Below, one piece after another: positions 44,301-51,737 of a DNA stretch of 64,000 bases. The number at the start of each line of letters is the position of its first letter. Within the stretch, counting starts at the first letter, position 1. Both the position numbers and the translations under genes were made by a program. The stretch covers positions 1,679,001 to 1,743,000 of the forward strand of contig NZ_CP059297.1 in NCBI RefSeq assembly GCF_017795885.1, given 5' to 3'. The notes below the pieces were generated by a model that worked only from the letters and a program-made list of their open reading frames with translations, was not told the origin of the DNA and did not search any database. The DNA comes from Brevundimonas sp. AJA228-03 (GTDB taxonomy: Bacteria; Pseudomonadota; Alphaproteobacteria; Caulobacterales; Caulobacteraceae).

Positions 44301-44732
44301 CGCGCCCTCGACACGGGCAACTTCCCGGCGGAGCGTCTGGAGATTGAAGTCACCGAAACAGCCATGCTGGACGTAACCGCCGCCGCAAGGACGATCGATG
44401 CCCTCAGGACGGAAGGCGTTTCGGTCGCGCTGGATGACTTTGGAACAGGCTTCACGAGCCTGCATGCGTTGAAGGCGCTCCGCTTTAACACGCTCAAGAT
44501 TGACCGCAGCTTCGTAGAATCCTGCACTGAGGATTCCGCCTCCGCTGCCATCATCCACGCGGTTATCGGCGTGGGACGCGCAATGGGTATGACCGTCGTC
44601 AGTGAAGGCGTAGAGACAGCCGAACAAGCGGAGTTCCTCCGGATCGCTGGCGTTCACATGATGCAGGGGTACTTCTTCCACCGCCCGACCGACCTTGCGA
44701 ACCTGCCGTTCCCCGAAGCAAGGGCGGCATAG
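41379..44732 (+). CDS. Hybrid histidine kinase with receiver, Hpt and C-terminal EAL domain
   Basis: A 1117-residue inner-membrane protein. Layout: TM1 about 10-30, periplasmic region, TM2 about 157-180, HAMP 181-235, coiled coil to 262, HisKA with His277 (SHEIRTPLN), HATPase_c 375-485 (NNAIKF, DTGPGIP, GGTGLGLAI), a pseudo-receiver without a phospho-Asp at about 500-590, a true receiver with Asp660 (LMDGSMPG) and Lys715, an Hpt-like segment with His810 (RAAHALRSMS), then EAL 870-1110. The EAL motifs EALVRW, VNASAREF, VTETAM, LDDFGTGF, KIDRSF and SEGVET look complete, so c-di-GMP hydrolysis is likely. The next gene is 3 bp away. Confidence 0.94.
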   Translation: MKVGLARKLAGAVLLSLLISFVTTALVSTWMELRRQADLETDRLTQTAHVIASLSAKAVQQQDQQGAFVAIRAVSQMPDISYARLEGAGGLLAETGGGARLLSDTQVSADDDRPSLWSILRTGSLEVTAPVVSEGQTVGSITLFSRIPNLQSRLFSTVWASLAGALAAVGVGLLVALQLAHRITRPIVTLAGLVKRLHTTRDFSVPVAVQADGEVADLVNGFDTLLVGIRERDAQIAAHVAGLESEVEARTAELVVARDAAEMANAAKSDFLAVMSHEIRTPLNGILALSEMLAQSELPPRLNRYAGTISKSGQSLLSIINDILDFSKVEAGKLDLESIELDLAEAAEDVASLFAAKAREKGLDLAVFVDPALSTVLGDPVRLRQVIGNLVNNAIKFTESGGVLVSITQDPAGVRVAVSDTGPGIPADRLPSLFDAFTQEDQTTTRKHGGTGLGLAICDRLVRSMGGTWNLTSTVGKGSVFAFVAPLPCVGEPGLPSFPTNWSVHVKDIDGITGEALSRYLQALGIGCADTALSGFGSALAFEDSSTIAVCSDDEQAAEVVRKHPDACTVVRPLRRADLLVLLGQLERGESPQLEESAAASAARTLYPGARVLVVDDSDVNREVASEALTRLAVTVETAEDGLQAFERVRSQGFDLVLMDGSMPGLDGFEATRRIRAEEAQSGRARVPIVALTAHVVGAAANAWRGCGMDGQIHKPFSLADIAGELARHCSSYSTTVPSPEFMSLDHAMVDHDLFDPVVRAELMAMKANGRSDFVEKVHKLYAENAPARIQDMIDALRQDDQTGVGRAAHALRSMSLSLGASAVAQAAQTLELASEAGEAKVQRIDAIAALLQKTFAALNDDLSPAVAPASLEDALAKAIAQGHITLAYQPMVDRRGNPAGKAEALVRWIDPVDGMRRPDAFIPALEAAGGIDALTDHVLSTVMRDMNDRPGMRVSVNASAREFQHPGFARRIRRALDTGNFPAERLEIEVTETAMLDVTAAARTIDALRTEGVSVALDDFGTGFTSLHALKALRFNTLKIDRSFVESCTEDSASAAIIHAVIGVGRAMGMTVVSEGVETAEQAEFLRIAGVHMMQGYFFHRPTDLANLPFPEARAA

Positions 44733-44735
44733 TCG

Positions 44736-45122
44736 ATGGCAAAGATTCTCATCGCAGACGACGATCCAATCCTCAGGCTGACCGTTTGCGAGTTCCTCGG
44801 TGCAGTCGGTCACACCGTCCTTGAAGCCGCGGATGGTCGGGAGGCTCTGGATCTCATTGCTGCCGTCGTGGTCGATCTGCTCATCGTCGACATGCTCATG
44901 CCAAACGTGGATGGTCTGGAGACCATCATGGCGCTGCGAGCAGCGGGGTCGACGATTCCAATCGTCGCCATTTCAAGCGGTGGGCGCATGGAACGTTCGA
45001 TCCTTTTGCGACCCGCGGTCGTGTTTGGGGCCGACGTCACTCTGCCAAAGCCATTGCTGCGCGACACACTCGTGTCGACGGTCGAAGCGGCCCTGACCAA
45101 AGCCAGGAATCCTGCATCCTGA
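44736..45122 (+). CDS. Response regulator, single receiver domain
   Basis: A 128-residue CheY-like protein with Asp8-10, phospho-acceptor Asp52 (VDMLMPNVDG), Ser80 (AISSGGR) and Lys105 (LPKPLL) in place. It has no output domain. It is 3 bp after the hybrid kinase-EAL gene and clearly its operon partner, so it may shuttle phosphate from the Hpt domain or act as a phosphate sink. The stop codon lies in CCTGACAGG, which also occurs at the right end of the IS6 element 20 bp downstream. Confidence 0.9.
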   Translation: MAKILIADDDPILRLTVCEFLGAVGHTVLEAADGREALDLIAAVVVDLLIVDMLMPNVDGLETIMALRAAGSTIPIVAISSGGRMERSILLRPAVVFGADVTLPKPLLRDTLVSTVEAALTKARNPAS

Positions 45123-45143
45123 CAGGCGCTGAGCGGTCGCCGC

Positions 45144-45958
45144 GGTGCTGTCAGGCGAACGACAAAAGGTCTCCGGCAGCTCGGCAGTAAGCTGCTGGCT
45201 GAGAAGATGTTTCGTGAAGCTGCTTTCGTTTAGCCACCACCGGTTCCCGGCGGACGTCATCCGCCATGCCGTCCGGCTGTACGTTCGCTTCAGCCTCAAT
45301 TTTCGCGACATTGAGGAACTGATGGCCCGGCGCTGGATCGAGGTCCGCTACGAGACGATCCGGTGCTGGACCATCAAGTTCGGCCCCTTGATCGCCCGGC
45401 GGTTGAAGAAGCGGCGAGGGGCCCCGTCGCCTCGCTGGCACCTGGACGAGGTGGTCTGCAACATCGGTGGCAAGCGGATGTTTCTATGGCGGGCCGTCGA
45501 TGACGAAGGCGAGGTCCTCGATCTCCTGGTCCAGCGCCGGCGGGATACGGAGGCGGCGCTGAGGCTTCTCCGACGCCTGTTACACAATCAGCCGGCCGAG
45601 CCGCAGTCGATCACGACGGACGGCCTGCTATCGTACGGGGCAGCGCTCGACCGTCTGGAATTGCGTCACCTTCACAGGCCGGGGTGCCTTCGCGAAAACA
45701 GCCGTTCTGAGAACGCCCACCTGCCGATCCGACGACGAGAACGACAGCAGCAGTGGTTCAAATCCCAGGCCTCAGCCCGGAGATTTCTCACCACCCACGC
45801 GGCGATCTACAACACCTTCAGCATCCAGCGCCATTTGATCAGCAGACCCACACTTCGCCGCTTCCGGGCCGAGGCTGATGCCGCATGGGCGACTGCGGTT
45901 GCCTGAAGGGCGGCGGGGCAGGGCGCTTTCGACTCGGCGAAGTTACCCTGACAGGCCC
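45144..45958 (+). mobile_element. IS6-family insertion sequence, apparently complete
   Basis: A unit of about 815 bp with imperfect terminal inverted repeats: CTGTCAGGCGAAC at the left (45148-45160) and, at the right, the complement of CTGTCAGGGTAAC (45942-45954). It carries one transposase gene. The length fits the IS6 family (about 790-880 bp). I do not see a clear 8-bp target duplication, so the ends are uncertain by a few bases, or the copy arose by recombination between elements. Confidence 0.8.
45214..45906 (+). CDS. IS6-family transposase
   Basis: A 230-residue DDE transposase. GTG at 45214 gives VKLLSFSHHRFPADVIRHAV, the normal family start. The zinc-finger-like/HTH region (FSLNFRDIEELMARRWIEVRYETIRCW) is followed by the DDE residues in WHLDEVV, TTDGLLSYG and SENAHLPIRRRER. 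All three acids are present, so it may be active. The sequence is close to the remnant at 39251. Confidence 0.92.
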   Translation: MKLLSFSHHRFPADVIRHAVRLYVRFSLNFRDIEELMARRWIEVRYETIRCWTIKFGPLIARRLKKRRGAPSPRWHLDEVVCNIGGKRMFLWRAVDDEGEVLDLLVQRRRDTEAALRLLRRLLHNQPAEPQSITTDGLLSYGAALDRLELRHLHRPGCLRENSRSENAHLPIRRRERQQQWFKSQASARRFLTTHAAIYNTFSIQRHLISRPTLRRFRAEADAAWATAVA

Positions 45959-46340
45959 CCCGAGCAGTACCGACGCGACTGCCGCAGCTGGATCATCTGG
46001 GGCCTTGTTGAGACGGTGCCGCTGGTCGCCGGCATCTGGGTGATGATCGCCAAGCCCGATTGAAGCGTGAACCCTCTCGGCCTGGTTCCTCTCCCGCGAC
46101 GACGCCCGTCGAAAATGCGAGAGTTGGCGCAGAGACTAAAGCGAGGAAAGAACCCACAGCGCGATCGGCGACCAGTGCCCGGTCGAGCTCATGAACGGCA
46201 CCCTGCCATATGGCCCGCCCCGCACCTGAACACCGGGACGTGCCTGCGCGGCCCGGTCCACCATCGGGGTCAAGGTCACAAAACGAGAAAACTCCAGCTC
46301 AGATCGGTCCGAGATTTCGGGGCCAGGTCAACAACGCCTA
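45959..46340. other. Region between two insertion sequences, with a possible 3' gene remnant
   Basis: About 380 bp. From 45959 to 46063 the + frame reads EQYRRDCRSWIIWGLVETVPLVAGIWVMIAKPD-like residues (a hydrophobic tail, then a stop), which could be the 3' end of a membrane-protein gene cut by the IS6 element. The rest, 46064-46340, shows no recognisable gene or repeat. Confidence 0.35.
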
Positions 46341-47179
46341 GGGTCCGTACTCAATAAGTCCTGGCCGTCTTTCAGTTGTTCTGATTCAAGGATTCCGGAA
46401 GGAGTCCTTGAATGCGGAAGCTCTATTGGCTGGATGACGAAGCGTGGGCACGGATCGAGCCCCATCTGCCTCGCGGTCGTCGCGGCGCGCGACGAGTGGA
46501 TGATCACCGTGTGATCTCCGGAATCATCCATATGCTTCAATCGGGTGCGCGCTGGCGTGACTGCCCGGCCGAGTACGGGCCGTACACGACAGTCTACAAC
46601 CGGTTCAACCGCTGGAGCCGCCAAGGCATCTGGCACGACATCTTCAAGGCCCTGACCGGCCACAGCGGCATCTACTCCAGCGCCGCCATCGACTCGACCT
46701 CGGTCAAGGCCCACCGCTCGGCGGCGGGCGCTAAAGGGGGGCCTTCGTCCAGAGCATAGGCCGGTCGCGAGGAGGTCGGACGACCAAGATCCACGGGCTG
46801 GTGGATGATCAGGGACGGCCTCGCGTGCTGCTGCTCAGCGCCGGCAACACCAACGACATCACCATGGCCCACGCCCTGATCGAGGCCGCCGGGCCGTTCC
46901 GCAAGCTGCTGGCTGATCGGGGCTATGATGCCGACCACCTCAGGAAGCGCCTGGCCGAGCGAAGCGCCGAGGCCGTCATCCCGACCACAACATCGCGAAA
47001 ACGACCCATCCCCTATGACGTCGTCGCCTATCGCCAGCGCAACACCGTCGAGCGCCTTTGGTCCAGGCTTAAGGACTATCGCCGGGTCGCTACCCGATAC
47101 GACAAGCTCGCAGCAAACTACCTCTCCGGCGTGCTCATCGCCGCGACCGTCTGCTACTGGGCCAAATGAGTCCCGACCC
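46341..47179 (+). mobile_element. IS5-family insertion sequence, IS427 type
   Basis: An 839-bp element with terminal inverted repeats GGGTCCGTACTCA (left) and, at the right, the complement of GGGTCGGGACTCA. It is flanked by TA on both sides (CCTA before, TAGGG after), consistent with the TA/CTAG target of the IS427 group. The right flank is the start of a CTAG-bordered palindromic repeat, so the element inserted at the repeat's border. It encodes a frameshifted transposase. Confidence 0.88.
46412..47169 (+). CDS. IS5-family transposase made by -1 frameshift
   Basis: The first frame (46412-46759, MRKLYWLDDEAWARIEPHLP, RDCPAEYGPYTTVYNRFNRW, first Asp in AAIDSTSVKAH) ends soon after a run AAAGGGGGG at 46733-46741. 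A -1 shift there continues into the second frame (IGRSRGGRTTKIHGLVDD, LADRGYDAD, RNTVERLWSRLKDYRRVATRYDK) to 47169. The joined product of about 250 residues matches IS427-type transposases, which use programmed frameshifting, and all DDE residues are present. So this is probably functional rather than a broken gene. Confidence 0.88.
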
Positions 47180-47181
47180 TA

Positions 47182-47242
47182 GGGCATGATCGTTTGAGCT
47201 GGACCCACGTCGTGGGTCCAGCCGAAAGCGTGAATCATGCCC
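47182..47242 (+). repeat. Palindromic repeat, second type (GGGCATGAT family)
   Basis: A 61-bp palindrome: outer stem GGGCATGAT and its complement, inner hairpin CTGGACCCACG / CGTGGGTCCAG. The layout (outer stem, TGAG, inner stem, GTGA, outer stem) parallels the GAGCCTGAT type at 12772 and 47256, with different stem sequences. It is bordered by CTAG at the left, where the IS5 element inserted. Confidence 0.75.
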
Positions 47243-47255
47243 TCGCTCATATCTG

Positions 47256-47315
47256 GAGCCTGATTCACGGCATCGGCGGAATCGCGAAGCGATTCCACCT
47301 CAGCCGATCAGGCTC
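47256..47315 (-). repeat. CTAG-bordered palindromic repeat, copy 2
   Basis: 59 of 60 bases match the complement of the copy at 12772-12831. It sits immediately after the Tad-like gene at 47315 and its CTAG border forms that gene's TAG stop, exactly as at 12772. It probably terminates transcription. Confidence 0.88.
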
Positions 47316-48589
47316 TAGTTCAACAAGCGTGTGCTCGCCCTGATGCCACCGTTGGGGCCGACGCCGGCAGGGACCGGGACGTCACTGTTCTCATAGTCGG
47401 CATTGATCCGGAGTGATGCGTCTTGCTCCAACCGGATCTCATTCGCGACCACGACTGTCCAGTCGCTGTCCTGAGCTGCAATTCCAATGCCGCCGACCCT
47501 GAGAAATCCATTGCGAGCATAGACGACGCCAAGCAATCGTTTGACCTGTCTCCCGGGGATGATGATGTCTGGCTCGTCCCCTGCGATGGTGGCCATCACC
47601 ATACCCGCATAGGGCCCGCTCTTGCGCCCGGACAGATCGATCTGGATGCTCGATCCTGTAAACACGGGGCCGGCCCCTTCGTCAAAAAACAGAAAGACAT
47701 CCTCACCGATCAGCCTCGCGGAATTGAGGACGGACAGGTTTTTGTAGAACAGATGAACGCCTGGTCTCAGGATCAGGGTGGTCGAATTTCTGATGGTTAT
47801 GGGTCGGCAATGGAGCCCGGGATCAAGATAATAGGTCGTGTTCTGAGGGTAGACGATTGGCCATTCCTGACCGGAGTTTTTGTTTTGGGTCTTGCAGTCG
47901 TTGAGCGACGGAAAGACCATCGAGGCAAAGGGATCCTCTATCGGAACCGCACCTTCGCCAGCCGCAGGCGAGATCCCGGTCCCGGTCACACCTCGCACCG
48001 CCTGGACTGCGAGCGCCGTGATTGTGGCTGTGTTGCCCGTCAGAATGTTGCTGTTCGAATGCACCATGCATTCCGGGGCCGTCAGTCGCGAGGCTCCGAT
48101 AGAGGATAGGGCGTTCAAATTCGTGCCACTACCGGTCCCGATGGCGCAAAGCGGTGTCTGGCTGACCGGTGAGGCTGTGGCGTCGGCAGAAAAATGCCAG
48201 CCCCCGGGGGGGAGCAGGCTGCCAAAGAAGGAGGGGCGGTGGCCTGTCAGCCTCACCTGCAGACGGCGGCCGTCTTTGGTCTCGGTCACGCTATAGGCCG
48301 CTGTATAGGTCGGCGCCGTCGACCACTCGCTCATCTCGCCCTTGACGAAATTCTCTGCCGCCTGCTCGGCCGTGACACTGTCTGCGGCGAGGGTCAGGGA
48401 GCGGGCGCCGGCCAGAGCGGCATTCTCAGCGATGGACTGCAGTCTGGACCTTGACGAGCTGACGGCCATGAGATCGATGGCACCGGCGCTCAACGTCGCG
48501 ATAACCGGCACGACCAATGCGAACTTTACGGCGATTGAACCGCGTTTGTCATGGTGAAGACTCTTGAGCCAACCGGGGGCACCGTTCAC
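47315..48589 (-). CDS. Tad/TadG-like secreted protein, copy 2
   Basis: A 424-residue paralogue of the protein at 39512: KRGSIAVKFALVVPVIATLSAGAIDLM, LLPPGGWHFSADA, QTPLCAIGTGSG, HCRPITIRNSTTLILRPGVHLFYKN and NADYENSDVPVPAGVGPN align throughout. GTG at 48589 is chosen because GGAGG lies 7 nt upstream and the protein then matches the length of its paralogue; the frame continues to 48811. The protein has one N-terminal pilin-like helix and a strand-rich region. It has no receiver gene upstream. Confidence 0.84.
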   Translation of the reverse strand: MNGAPGWLKSLHHDKRGSIAVKFALVVPVIATLSAGAIDLMAVSSSRSRLQSIAENAALAGARSLTLAADSVTAEQAAENFVKGEMSEWSTAPTYTAAYSVTETKDGRRLQVRLTGHRPSFFGSLLPPGGWHFSADATASPVSQTPLCAIGTGSGTNLNALSSIGASRLTAPECMVHSNSNILTGNTATITALAVQAVRGVTGTGISPAAGEGAVPIEDPFASMVFPSLNDCKTQNKNSGQEWPIVYPQNTTYYLDPGLHCRPITIRNSTTLILRPGVHLFYKNLSVLNSARLIGEDVFLFFDEGAGPVFTGSSIQIDLSGRKSGPYAGMVMATIAGDEPDIIIPGRQVKRLLGVVYARNGFLRVGGIGIAAQDSDWTVVVANEIRLEQDASLRINADYENSDVPVPAGVGPNGGIRASTRLLN

Positions 48590-48824
48590 GCGAAGCCCTC
48601 CACGGTCTTCAAACTTCCAATCTCCGGGAAACATGAAGGGTCTTAAGGCCAAGCTAAGGCAATGCGCCTGCTGGTGGTGGCAGTCTAATGCGAACTCGTC
48701 TCCGCCTGGCTTGGTGCTCATCATTCTGATCGGCGGCGTTGCAGTGCTCTTGAATGGCCGCTTTGTCGGACCACCGGCTGTCGGTTCCGGATCGCTGCGC
48801 CGACCGCGCAATCCATCGAATGAT

Positions 48825-49295
48825 CTATCGTATCGGCAGCGCCGTTGTGAGTTTCACGGGCCCGAGCGACATCGTGGAATTGATTTCCTGGACAGTCGGC
48901 AGCGTCAGAAGGCGGCCAAACGCCAGTTCTCGGTAGTCCTCCACATCTCGGGTGATGATGCGCAGCAGGAAGTCGAACGGCCCCATCGTGGGATGAACCT
49001 CGAGGACCTCGGGAATTCGCGAAACGGCCTCGATGAATTCATTGAGATTGGTTCGGCCGTGAGCCGACAGTTTGACGTTTGCAAAAACGTTGGTGCGAAG
49101 GCCGAGCTTTTCGGCCGACAGGCGCGTGACCTGATCGACGATATAGCCGTCGTCCTTGAGGCGTGTGAGGCGTCTCCAGCAGGGTGATTGCGACATGCCG
49201 ACTCTTTCGGCGAGTTCAGCGGTGGTCATGGGCGCATTGCGCTGGACCACGTCGAGAATCTTCAGGTCGGTTTCGTCGAGATCTGCGGCGGTCAA
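48825..49295 (-). CDS. bkdR: Lrp/AsnC-family regulator, probable BkdR
   Basis: A 156-residue regulator. TTG at 49295 with GGAGAAGG upstream gives LTAADLDETDLKILDVVQRNAPMTTAELAERVGMSQSPCWRRLTRL, the usual N-terminal HTH; the C-terminal RAM domain follows (MGPFDFLLRIITRDVEDYRELAFGRL). The longer frame to 49550 would cover the divergent promoter. In Pseudomonas, an Lrp-type BkdR adjoins and activates the bkd operon in response to branched-chain amino acids; the same arrangement is seen here. It is separated by 191 bp from the E1alpha gene. Confidence 0.88.
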   Translation of the reverse strand: MTAADLDETDLKILDVVQRNAPMTTAELAERVGMSQSPCWRRLTRLKDDGYIVDQVTRLSAEKLGLRTNVFANVKLSAHGRTNLNEFIEAVSRIPEVLEVHPTMGPFDFLLRIITRDVEDYRELAFGRLLTLPTVQEINSTMSLGPVKLTTALPIR

Positions 49296-49486
49296 AATGC
49301 CTTCTCCTGCATTGTCTAGCGGAACATGGCTCGTTGGCTTTCTAAGCCGGGATTGGAATGATAGACCGGTTATTGCCCGATCAGCGCATTGGCTAATCCA
49401 GTTTGCCTTGGATGGCGTTCTAAATAGACGATAAAATTTCTGATACCAGACGGCACAATCGCGGCCCCACCCTGTTGGTCGCCGCC

Positions 49487-50716
49487 ATGAAGAACCGCCT
49501 GCCCCTTCGCCTGCATATACCCGAGCCCCTGGCGCGGCCTGGCGACACACCGGCGTTCGACCGGTCCCTGATTCCGGAACCCGGCGACACGCGTCGACCC
49601 GAGACGTCAGCGATCGAGTCCGATATGCGCGACCTTCCCTATGGTCTCGTCCGGGTGCTCAACGACGCCGGCGAAGCCTCCGGACCGTGGAACCCCCATC
49701 TGCCGGTCGAGACCCTGCTGGCTGGCCAGCGCGCGATGCTTCTGACCCGCGTCTTCGACGAACGTCTGTTTCGCGCGCACCGCCAAGGCAAGACCAGCTT
49801 CTACATGAAGTCGACCGGCGAGGAGGCCATTGGTGCAGCCCAGTCGCTGTTCCTCGATCGTGACGACATGTGTTTCCCGACCTATCGGGTCCTCAGCTGG
49901 CTGATGGCGCGGAACTATCCGCTGATCGACCTGTGCAACCAGATCTTTTCGAACGCGAACGACCCGCTGAAGGGCCGGCAGCTGCCGATCCTGTATTCAG
50001 CGCGGAAATACGGATTCTACTCCCTGTCCGGCAATGTCGGCAGCCGGTTCGGCCACGCGGTCGGCTGGGCCATGGCGTCGGCGTTCAAGGGGGGTGACTC
50101 GATCGCGCTCGCCTATATCGGCGAGGGCACGACTGCGGAAGGCGACTTCCACGAGGCTCTTACCTTCGCCAGTGTCTACAAGGCCCCGGTCATTCTGTGC
50201 GTGACCAACAACCAGTGGGCCATCTCGAGCTTCTCGGGCATCGCGGGGGCCAATGAGACAACGTTTGCGGCCAAGGCCCTGGCCTATGGTCTCCCGGGTC
50301 TGCGAGTCGATGGCAATGACTTCCTGGCGATCTGGGCGGCGACGGAATGGGCGGCTGAGAGGGCGCGCAACAATCTCGGTGCGACCCTGATCGAGCTCTA
50401 CACCTATCGGGCGTCGGGCCATTCGACATCGGACGATCCAACCAGATACCGACCGGCCGACGAGGCCGAAGCCTGGCCGCTGGGCGATCCCGTCGAACGG
50501 CTGAAAGCCCACCTGATCGGTCTGGGGGCCTGGGACGAGGCACGTCACGCCGCACTGATCGCCGAGCTCGACGCCGAAGTCCGCGCCGCGGTCAAGGAGG
50601 CCGAGGCCGTCGGCACGCTCGGCAAGTCCAAACCCAGCGTCAAGGAAATGTTCGAAGGCGTCTTCAAGGACCCGGACTGGCGGGTGACCGAACAGCGCCG
50701 CGAGCTGGGGATCTGA
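49487..50716 (+). CDS. bkdA1: Branched-chain 2-oxoacid dehydrogenase E1 alpha subunit
   Basis: A 409-residue TPP-dependent subunit. The thiamine diphosphate motif GEGTTAEGDFHEALTFA to CVTNNQW and the phosphorylation-loop-like region YRASGHSTSDDPTRYRP are diagnostic. With the beta subunit it decarboxylates 2-oxoisovalerate, 2-oxoisocaproate and 2-oxo-3-methylvalerate and transfers the acyl group to lipoyl-E2. ATG 49487 is preferred over a TTG at 49475. It is the first gene of a four-gene operon with 3-4 bp spacing. Confidence 0.96.
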   Translation: MKNRLPLRLHIPEPLARPGDTPAFDRSLIPEPGDTRRPETSAIESDMRDLPYGLVRVLNDAGEASGPWNPHLPVETLLAGQRAMLLTRVFDERLFRAHRQGKTSFYMKSTGEEAIGAAQSLFLDRDDMCFPTYRVLSWLMARNYPLIDLCNQIFSNANDPLKGRQLPILYSARKYGFYSLSGNVGSRFGHAVGWAMASAFKGGDSIALAYIGEGTTAEGDFHEALTFASVYKAPVILCVTNNQWAISSFSGIAGANETTFAAKALAYGLPGLRVDGNDFLAIWAATEWAAERARNNLGATLIELYTYRASGHSTSDDPTRYRPADEAEAWPLGDPVERLKAHLIGLGAWDEARHAALIAELDAEVRAAVKEAEAVGTLGKSKPSVKEMFEGVFKDPDWRVTEQRRELGI

Positions 50717-50720
50717 CGCC

Positions 50721-51734
50721 ATGCCCACCATGAACATGATCCAGGCGCTGAACTCCGCCCTGGACGTGATGCTGACCGAGGACCCCGACACGCTCATTTT
50801 CGGCGAGGACGTCGGCTATTTCGGCGGGGTCTTCCGGGTGACCGACGGGCTGCAGAAGAAGCATGGCCTGACCCGATGCTTCGACGCCCCCATCTCTGAG
50901 GGCGGGATCATCGCGACCGCCATCGGCATGGGTGCGTTCGGCCTGCGGCCGATTCCGGAGATCCAGTTCGCCGACTACATCCTGCCGGCATTCGACCAGC
51001 TGGTGTCGGAGGCCGCACGGCTGCGCTACCGCTCGAACGGCGAGTTCTGGGCACCCATCACGGTCCGGTCGCCGTATGGTGGGGGCATCTTCGGGGGGCA
51101 GACCCATAGCCAGAGCCCGGAGGCGATCTTCGCCCACATCACGGGCCTGAAGACCGTCATTCCATCCAACCCCTACGACGCCAAGGGATTGCTGATCGCC
51201 TCTATCGAGGACGACGATCCGGTCATTTTTCTGGAGCCCAAGCGGCTCTACAACGGCCCGTTCGACGGGCGGCACGAGCAGGCGCTGAAGACATGGGCGG
51301 GCGACCCGATGGCTGAGGTTCCGGCCGGGCGCTACACCGTGCCACTCGGCAAGGCGGCGACCGTCCGCAAAGGGACCGAGGCGACCGTCCTGGCCTATGG
51401 CACCATGGTCCACGTGGCCCTTGCCGGGATCGAGGACAGCGGTGTCGATGCCGAACTGATCGATCTCCGCTCCATCGTGCCGCTGGATGTCGAGGCCATC
51501 ACAGCCTCGGTCCGGAAGACCGGCCGGTGCGTCATCCTGCACGAGGCGTCGCGCTTCGGCGGCTTCGGCGGCGAGTTGTCCGCCCTGGTCCAGGAGCGCT
51601 GCTTCTATCACCTGAAAAGCGCGGTTCAGCGGGTAGCGGGCTGGGACACACCCTACCCGCACGCCTTCGAGTGGGACTATTTCCCCGGTCCCGCGAGGCT
51701 TGCTGAGGCGCTGAAGCGCGCGATGGAGGACTAG
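50721..51734 (+). CDS. bkdA2: Branched-chain 2-oxoacid dehydrogenase E1 beta subunit
   Basis: A 337-residue transketolase-like beta subunit: TMNMIQALNSALDVML, IFGEDVGYFGGVFRVTDGL, ISEGGIIATAIGMG and IEDDDPVIFLEPKRLYN are conserved in the BCKDH E1beta family and bind the TPP pyrimidine with E1alpha. The C-terminal transketolase domain carries IDLRSIVPLDVEAI. It lies 4 bp after E1alpha. Confidence 0.96.
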   Translation: MPTMNMIQALNSALDVMLTEDPDTLIFGEDVGYFGGVFRVTDGLQKKHGLTRCFDAPISEGGIIATAIGMGAFGLRPIPEIQFADYILPAFDQLVSEAARLRYRSNGEFWAPITVRSPYGGGIFGGQTHSQSPEAIFAHITGLKTVIPSNPYDAKGLLIASIEDDDPVIFLEPKRLYNGPFDGRHEQALKTWAGDPMAEVPAGRYTVPLGKAATVRKGTEATVLAYGTMVHVALAGIEDSGVDAELIDLRSIVPLDVEAITASVRKTGRCVILHEASRFGGFGGELSALVQERCFYHLKSAVQRVAGWDTPYPHAFEWDYFPGPARLAEALKRAMED

Positions 51735-51737
51735 GCC

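Noticed and set aside
46760..46800. The stop at 46757-46759 as evidence for a dead IS5 transposase
   Set aside because: A slippery run and the intact -1 frame fit programmed frameshifting known for this IS group.
48564..49187. A plus-strand frame with a hydrophobic stretch near 48710-48770
   Set aside because: Most of it is antisense to the Lrp regulator and it lacks a ribosome site; the hydrophobic part is probably chance.
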